Below, piece after piece: positions 12,183 to 15,132 of a stretch of DNA of 15,132 nt; the stretch's first letter is position 1, and the number at the start of each line of letters is the position of its first letter. Origin of the DNA: an archaeon (GTDB lineage: Archaea; Asgardarchaeota; Hermodarchaeia; Hermodarchaeales; Hermodarchaeaceae). The position numbers and the translations under genes were made by a program. Where the stretch lies: positions 1 through 15,132 of the forward strand of contig JABXGX010000180.1 of NCBI GenBank assembly GCA_016550405.1, written 5' to 3'. The notes beneath the pieces are model-generated. The model made no database searches. It saw only the letters and a program-made list of their open reading frames with translations, and had not been told where the DNA came from.

Positions 12183-13501
12183 TAATTAGCATCTCCCTCA
12201 AAGATGGTCTGTCCGCTGAGGACTGTCCGACAGACTTTACCTCTTACGTTCCAGCCCTCAAAGGGAGTAAGAGTGGCTTTTCCATGCAGGGCATCACCTC
12301 GAATTTTGTATTTGGTTTTGTGATCAAAGATGACAAAATCTGCATCAGCTCCTACTTCGAATTGCCCCTTTTCAATCCATTCGGAATTACGAATCCCAAA
12401 GTACAAAGCCGGATTGAGGGCCATCATACGAAGCAAGTGAGGAAGAGTCATCTCGGCATCATGCACTAATCGAGTAAACATCAAAGGAAGCATTGTTTCA
12501 ACACCGATAATTCCTCCTGGGGCAGAGGCGAAATCTGCATCAGGTCCTGCTTTTTCAGCTGCTGTATGTGGGGCATGATCAGAGGCGATGATTTTAATCT
12601 GGTCCGCAAAACAAGCATTCATAAGGGCTTCTCTATCAGTTGTTGACCGGAGTGGTGGATAGCATTTTGCCACTGGACCAATATCAGCCAGGTCCTTTAC
12701 GGTTAGCAGTAGGTGATGAGGTGAAACCTCTGTGGTGACAGGCACACCCTTATGTGTTGCTGAAAGAATGGCTCGGAAGCCCGCTGCTGTTGTTAAATGG
12801 CAGATATGGAAACCGCACATAGGTGGATCTGCGAGCAATTTCTCAATCGCAACTATTTCTGCTTCAGGTGGACGACTCGCTAGGAAAGCAAATGAAGAGC
12901 CATCAGTTGGTTCACTAAGTAAAGATGGATCCTCAGCATGTACAGTCAGTAAATGACCAAGAGGCGCAAGAAGTGGAATTGCAGATGCTTCCTGGTGGGG
13001 CATATAAATCTTAAAAGAAACAATACCTGCTTCAATCAGTTGCTGAGCCATGGTAATAGCAATCACATCATTCTCATCCTGACTTGGTTGATCGGATTCT
13101 TTTGAATGAAATGGTCCACCATGGAAAGCAAAATCAACTAGACACTTTTCTTCTGCTCGCTTGATTTTTTCTTGAAGCCTCTCAGGTGTTGTAGTGGGTG
13201 GATTCGTGTTAGGCATATCCACAATCGTTGTGACTCCACCTGCGGCCGCAGCTAAGGAGCCAGAGGCAAAATCTTCCTTTTCAGGGTATCCGGGATCCCG
13301 AAAATGCACATGAACGTCAACTAGTCCAGGAAGCACTAAATAGCCTGAGGCATCAATGATTTCATTTGTCTGTTCACGTGCTGATAAACCGGGTTTAAGA
13401 ATAGCAACAATTTTTCCATCGTCAATTAACAGATCGGCTTCTTCTACACGATCTGGCAATACAAGGCGTCCATTGACAACTTTTAGGTCATGAACAACCA
13501 T
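12182..13501 (-). CDS. pyrC: dihydroorotase
   Basis: PyrC cyclises N-carbamoyl-L-aspartate to L-dihydroorotate. It is a 439-residue metal-dependent amidohydrolase of the longer (type I, allantoinase-like) class. The metal-binding HVHFRDPG is at residues 64-71, with Lys164 in VSFKIYMP, His188 in LTVHAEDP, His235 in FHICHLTT, and the catalytic Asp308 in ASDHAPH (306-312). Substrate-binding Arg68 and Asn98 (in VDMPNTNPP) are present. ATG 13501 follows the pyrD stop by 2 bp, with GGAGTGAC (plus-strand 13511-13518) as ribosome site. It overlaps pyrK by one base. Length and motifs are those of active enzymes rather than the inactive ATCase-bound homologues. Confidence 0.96.
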   Translation of the reverse strand: MVVHDLKVVNGRLVLPDRVEEADLLIDDGKIVAILKPGLSAREQTNEIIDASGYLVLPGLVDVHVHFRDPGYPEKEDFASGSLAAAAGGVTTIVDMPNTNPPTTTPERLQEKIKRAEEKCLVDFAFHGGPFHSKESDQPSQDENDVIAITMAQQLIEAGIVSFKIYMPHQEASAIPLLAPLGHLLTVHAEDPSLLSEPTDGSSFAFLASRPPEAEIVAIEKLLADPPMCGFHICHLTTAAGFRAILSATHKGVPVTTEVSPHHLLLTVKDLADIGPVAKCYPPLRSTTDREALMNACFADQIKIIASDHAPHTAAEKAGPDADFASAPGGIIGVETMLPLMFTRLVHDAEMTLPHLLRMMALNPALYFGIRNSEWIEKGQFEVGADADFVIFDHKTKYKIRGDALHGKATLTPFEGWNVRGKVCRTVLSGQTIFEGDAN

Positions 13502-13503
13502 AG

Positions 13504-14499
13504 TTATGGGGTCACTCCTGATGCTTGCATTTGCCCACTTAGCTCTGAAATATGGTTGATTTCGTGGCGAGTAAGGTATTCACTCAGTTCTTGGAGTATC
13601 GTTGTAAAGATTAATGATTCTCGTGTTAAAACTGCAGTTCCGATTTCGACCGCGGCAGCTCCTGCAAGGAAAAATTCGATCACGTCATTGCCAGTGAGAA
13701 TCCCTCCAACACCAATGATAGGGATTTTCAGACCTGCTCGATGAAGCTCCCATACGGCTCGAACGGCAATTGGTTTAATCGCTGGTCCAGACAACCCTCC
13801 AATACCTGCTCCCAGTAATGGTCTACGAGTTTCAGTATCAAGAGCTAAGGCGGGTAGAGTATTCATGACTACAAGCCCTGATACACCTGCCCTCTCAGCA
13901 GATTTAGCCACTTCCACTAAACGTGGATAATCTGTGGAACCAGGTAGCTTCACCCAGATTGGGACTTTATCGTTGATATTGTTTCTAGATTTTTCAACAA
14001 CTTCTGCAACTCGGTCTGGGTTCATCCCCAACAAGTATAGCGAACCAAGATGAGGGCAGGACACGTTCAATTCGACTGCGATTACACCCGCTTTGACTAA
14101 CTTAGCCGTTACCTGGGCAAACTCGGATGGGTCATTCCCTAATGCGCTCCCGATAATTGGAACTCCTGTATCAATAGCGAGCTTGATTTCAGGAAGATAA
14201 TCATCGATCCCTGGGTTGGGGATTCCCATAGCGTTCATTAGACTATTTCCATGGATTCCAACAATTCGTGGTCCTGGATGTCCTACTCGCGGTTTCATAC
14301 CAACTGTTTTTGAAACCACCGCTCCAGCCCCATCTTTCCACGCCCGAATTAGGCCACCAGCAGCAACACCTAACACTCCGGAGGCTAATATTAGGGGATT
14401 CTCAAGTTCGACTTCCCCAATCTTTACCTTGAATCGTGGATCGGGTTGTACTTCGCTGTTTGATGTCACAGCCTTCAATTCTCCGATTCCTTCACACAA
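13504..14499 (-). CDS. pyrD: dihydroorotate dehydrogenase catalytic subunit (class 1B)
   Basis: PyrD oxidises L-dihydroorotate to orotate using FMN. It is a TIM-barrel protein of up to 331 residues. ENPLILASGVLG (33-44) starts the barrel. SLMNAMGIPNPG (86-97) forms the orotate pocket. ELNVSCPH (143-150) carries the class 1 catalytic base Cys148. GGLSGPAIKPIA (234-245) and GVGGI (263-267) bind the FMN phosphate. The pyrK gene two positions downstream marks class 1B. The start is uncertain: TTG 14499 gives the longest form, while TTG 14478 and GTG 14469 sit near GAAGGA and GGAG sequences and would remove 7 or 10 poorly conserved residues. The first conserved segment starts only at about residue 23. 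A 44 bp gap separates it from the GNAT gene upstream, so it may have its own promoter or share one. Confidence 0.95.
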   Translation of the reverse strand: MCEGIGELKAVTSNSEVQPDPRFKVKIGEVELENPLILASGVLGVAAGGLIRAWKDGAGAVVSKTVGMKPRVGHPGPRIVGIHGNSLMNAMGIPNPGIDDYLPEIKLAIDTGVPIIGSALGNDPSEFAQVTAKLVKAGVIAVELNVSCPHLGSLYLLGMNPDRVAEVVEKSRNNINDKVPIWVKLPGSTDYPRLVEVAKSAERAGVSGLVVMNTLPALALDTETRRPLLGAGIGGLSGPAIKPIAVRAVWELHRAGLKIPIIGVGGILTGNDVIEFFLAGAAAVEIGTAVLTRESLIFTTILQELSEYLTRHEINHISELSGQMQASGVTP

Positions 14500-14543
14500 T
14501 TGGTAGTGCCTTGTAGATTCTTCGCTTATCTACATTGTCCTGT

Positions 14544-15059
14544 CTAATATCGAAATTGAAGACCCAGAAAATGTAGTGGTTTTCGTGTGATTTTTTCTTC
14601 TGCAACCGTGGTTCGCAATTCCATGGTATTCAAAATATCGTAGCCACGGCGAACAAAGAACCGAACCGCATTGATATTTCGTGGAACAACAGAAAGGTAA
14701 AGATTTGTTTCCCCCGCTTCCCTGATATAATCTTCAGCAGCTCGAAGTAAAGCTGTACCCACCCCACGAATTTGCCAATTCTCTGTGACTCCTAATTCCC
14801 GAAGAAAGTAAGCTCCTTCATGCAGCTCTACTCGACAAAAGCCAACCACTGTTTTTCCTTCTGTTGTTTCGGCCACGAGAATATGAGAAGATTCTTGGAG
14901 CATATCTTGAGGAATTATTGTCGCGGCTTCTTCAGGTGGGAGAGGCCCTCGCCCATTAAGTTGGAGATGGTAAGTAAAAAATTCAGCAACAAGATTCGTT
15001 AAAGACACGAAATCTTTCACATCATATGCCCGAATTATAACAGAATTTTCAGCGCTCAT
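14544..15059 (-). CDS. GNAT family N-acetyltransferase
   Basis: A 171-residue single-domain GNAT protein that should transfer an acetyl group from acetyl-CoA to an amine; the substrate is not evident. The acetyl-CoA loop (motif A) is IRGVGTALLRAAEDY at residues 97-111, with the Arg-x-x-Gly-x-Ala pattern at 98-103. Motif B is VVPRNINAVRFFVRRGY (124-140). The core beta strand is VVGFCRVELHEGAYFLRELGV (71-91). The start is ATG 15059, with GAGGG six bases upstream; the TTG one codon earlier is a weaker choice. It precedes pyrD on the same strand by 44 bp but has no evident link to pyrimidine synthesis. The C-terminal 25 residues, after the fold, are basic and aromatic. Confidence 0.88.
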   Translation of the reverse strand: MSAENSVIIRAYDVKDFVSLTNLVAEFFTYHLQLNGRGPLPPEEAATIIPQDMLQESSHILVAETTEGKTVVGFCRVELHEGAYFLRELGVTENWQIRGVGTALLRAAEDYIREAGETNLYLSVVPRNINAVRFFVRRGYDILNTMELRTTVAEEKITRKPLHFLGLQFRY

Positions 15060-15065
15060 CAAAGA

Positions 15066-15070
15066 CCCTC
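15066..15070 (-). promoter_or_regulatory. Shine-Dalgarno site for the GNAT gene
   Basis: GAGGG on the minus strand, six bases before ATG 15059. It favours ATG over the adjacent TTG at 15062. Confidence 0.5.
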
Positions 15071-15079
15071 ATATATACT
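15070..15079 (+). promoter_or_regulatory. candidate TATA box for a plus-strand gene leaving the window
   Basis: CATATATACT is a good archaeal TATA-like element. Initiation 25-30 bases downstream would fall near 15100. A GTG at 15110, with AAGG at 15103-15106, opens a lysine-rich frame to the window edge. The box is too close to the GNAT start to serve that gene. Tentative, because only seven codons are visible. Confidence 0.3.
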
Positions 15080-15132
15080 CTCAATAACGGTATGACAAAG
15101 ATAAGGCTTGTGAAAAAAAAGAAAGTTGAGGG

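Noticed and set aside
12146..12469. 107-codon open frame on the plus strand
   Set aside because: It is antisense to pyrC and the start of pyrK, both of which have full family motifs. No sign of independent coding.
1..15132. CRISPR arrays, tRNA genes, riboswitches, insertion sequences
   Set aside because: No regular direct repeats with spacers, no cloverleaf with anticodon arm, no long structured leader, and no transposase or terminal inverted repeats were seen. Gaps between genes are mostly under 100 bp.

Overview
This window is chromosomal DNA from an archaeon. The evidence is a beta-ribofuranosylaminobenzene 5'-phosphate synthase (tetrahydromethanopterin pathway), an aspartate carbamoyltransferase regulatory chain (PyrI), a DUF1464 protein, an archaeosortase-like membrane protein, and frequent GTG/TTG starts behind Shine-Dalgarno sites. 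Base composition is moderate and there is no sign of a hyperthermophile. A lineage such as an Asgard-type or other uncultured mesophilic archaeon is possible, but the sequence alone does not settle it.

Region 1 (1-3568) looks like a C1-carrier cofactor neighbourhood. The 3' end of a probable DUF447 gene overlaps beta-RFAP synthase by 4 bp on the plus strand. Facing them on the minus strand are an ATP-grasp ligase and a DUF1464 (acetate/butyrate-kinase-fold) protein. The two facing genes share their stop codons inside one TTAA palindrome. ATP-grasp and kinase-fold enzymes are the kinds of activity expected for unassigned steps of methanopterin or methanofuran synthesis, but their role here is inferred.

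Region 2 (about 3707-7608) is a three-gene plus-strand operon of unassigned function: a small CxxC/His-rich plus winged-helix protein, a MinD/ParA-type ATPase with a deviant Walker A motif, and an 831-residue helical-repeat protein. The large protein has about seven diverged repeats with a period of 51 residues, longer than a standard 34-residue TPR. This is the least explained system in the window.

Region 3 (7693-14499) holds de novo pyrimidine synthesis from carbamoyl phosphate to UMP, split into two convergent operons. The plus strand carries pyrB-pyrI and a fused pyrF-pyrE gene (decarboxylase domain first). The minus strand carries pyrD-pyrC-pyrK followed by an archaeosortase-family gene. 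The fused gene and the sortase-like gene end 2 bp apart. Carbamoyl phosphate synthetase genes are not in the window. PyrK with its 2Fe-2S cysteines implies a class 1B, NAD-linked dihydroorotate dehydrogenase.

Region 4 (14544-15132) has a GNAT acetyltransferase on the minus strand and, at the edge, a possible divergent promoter and start of a plus-strand gene. No gap between genes exceeds 300 bases. I saw no tRNA, rRNA, CRISPR array, insertion sequence or integration site.
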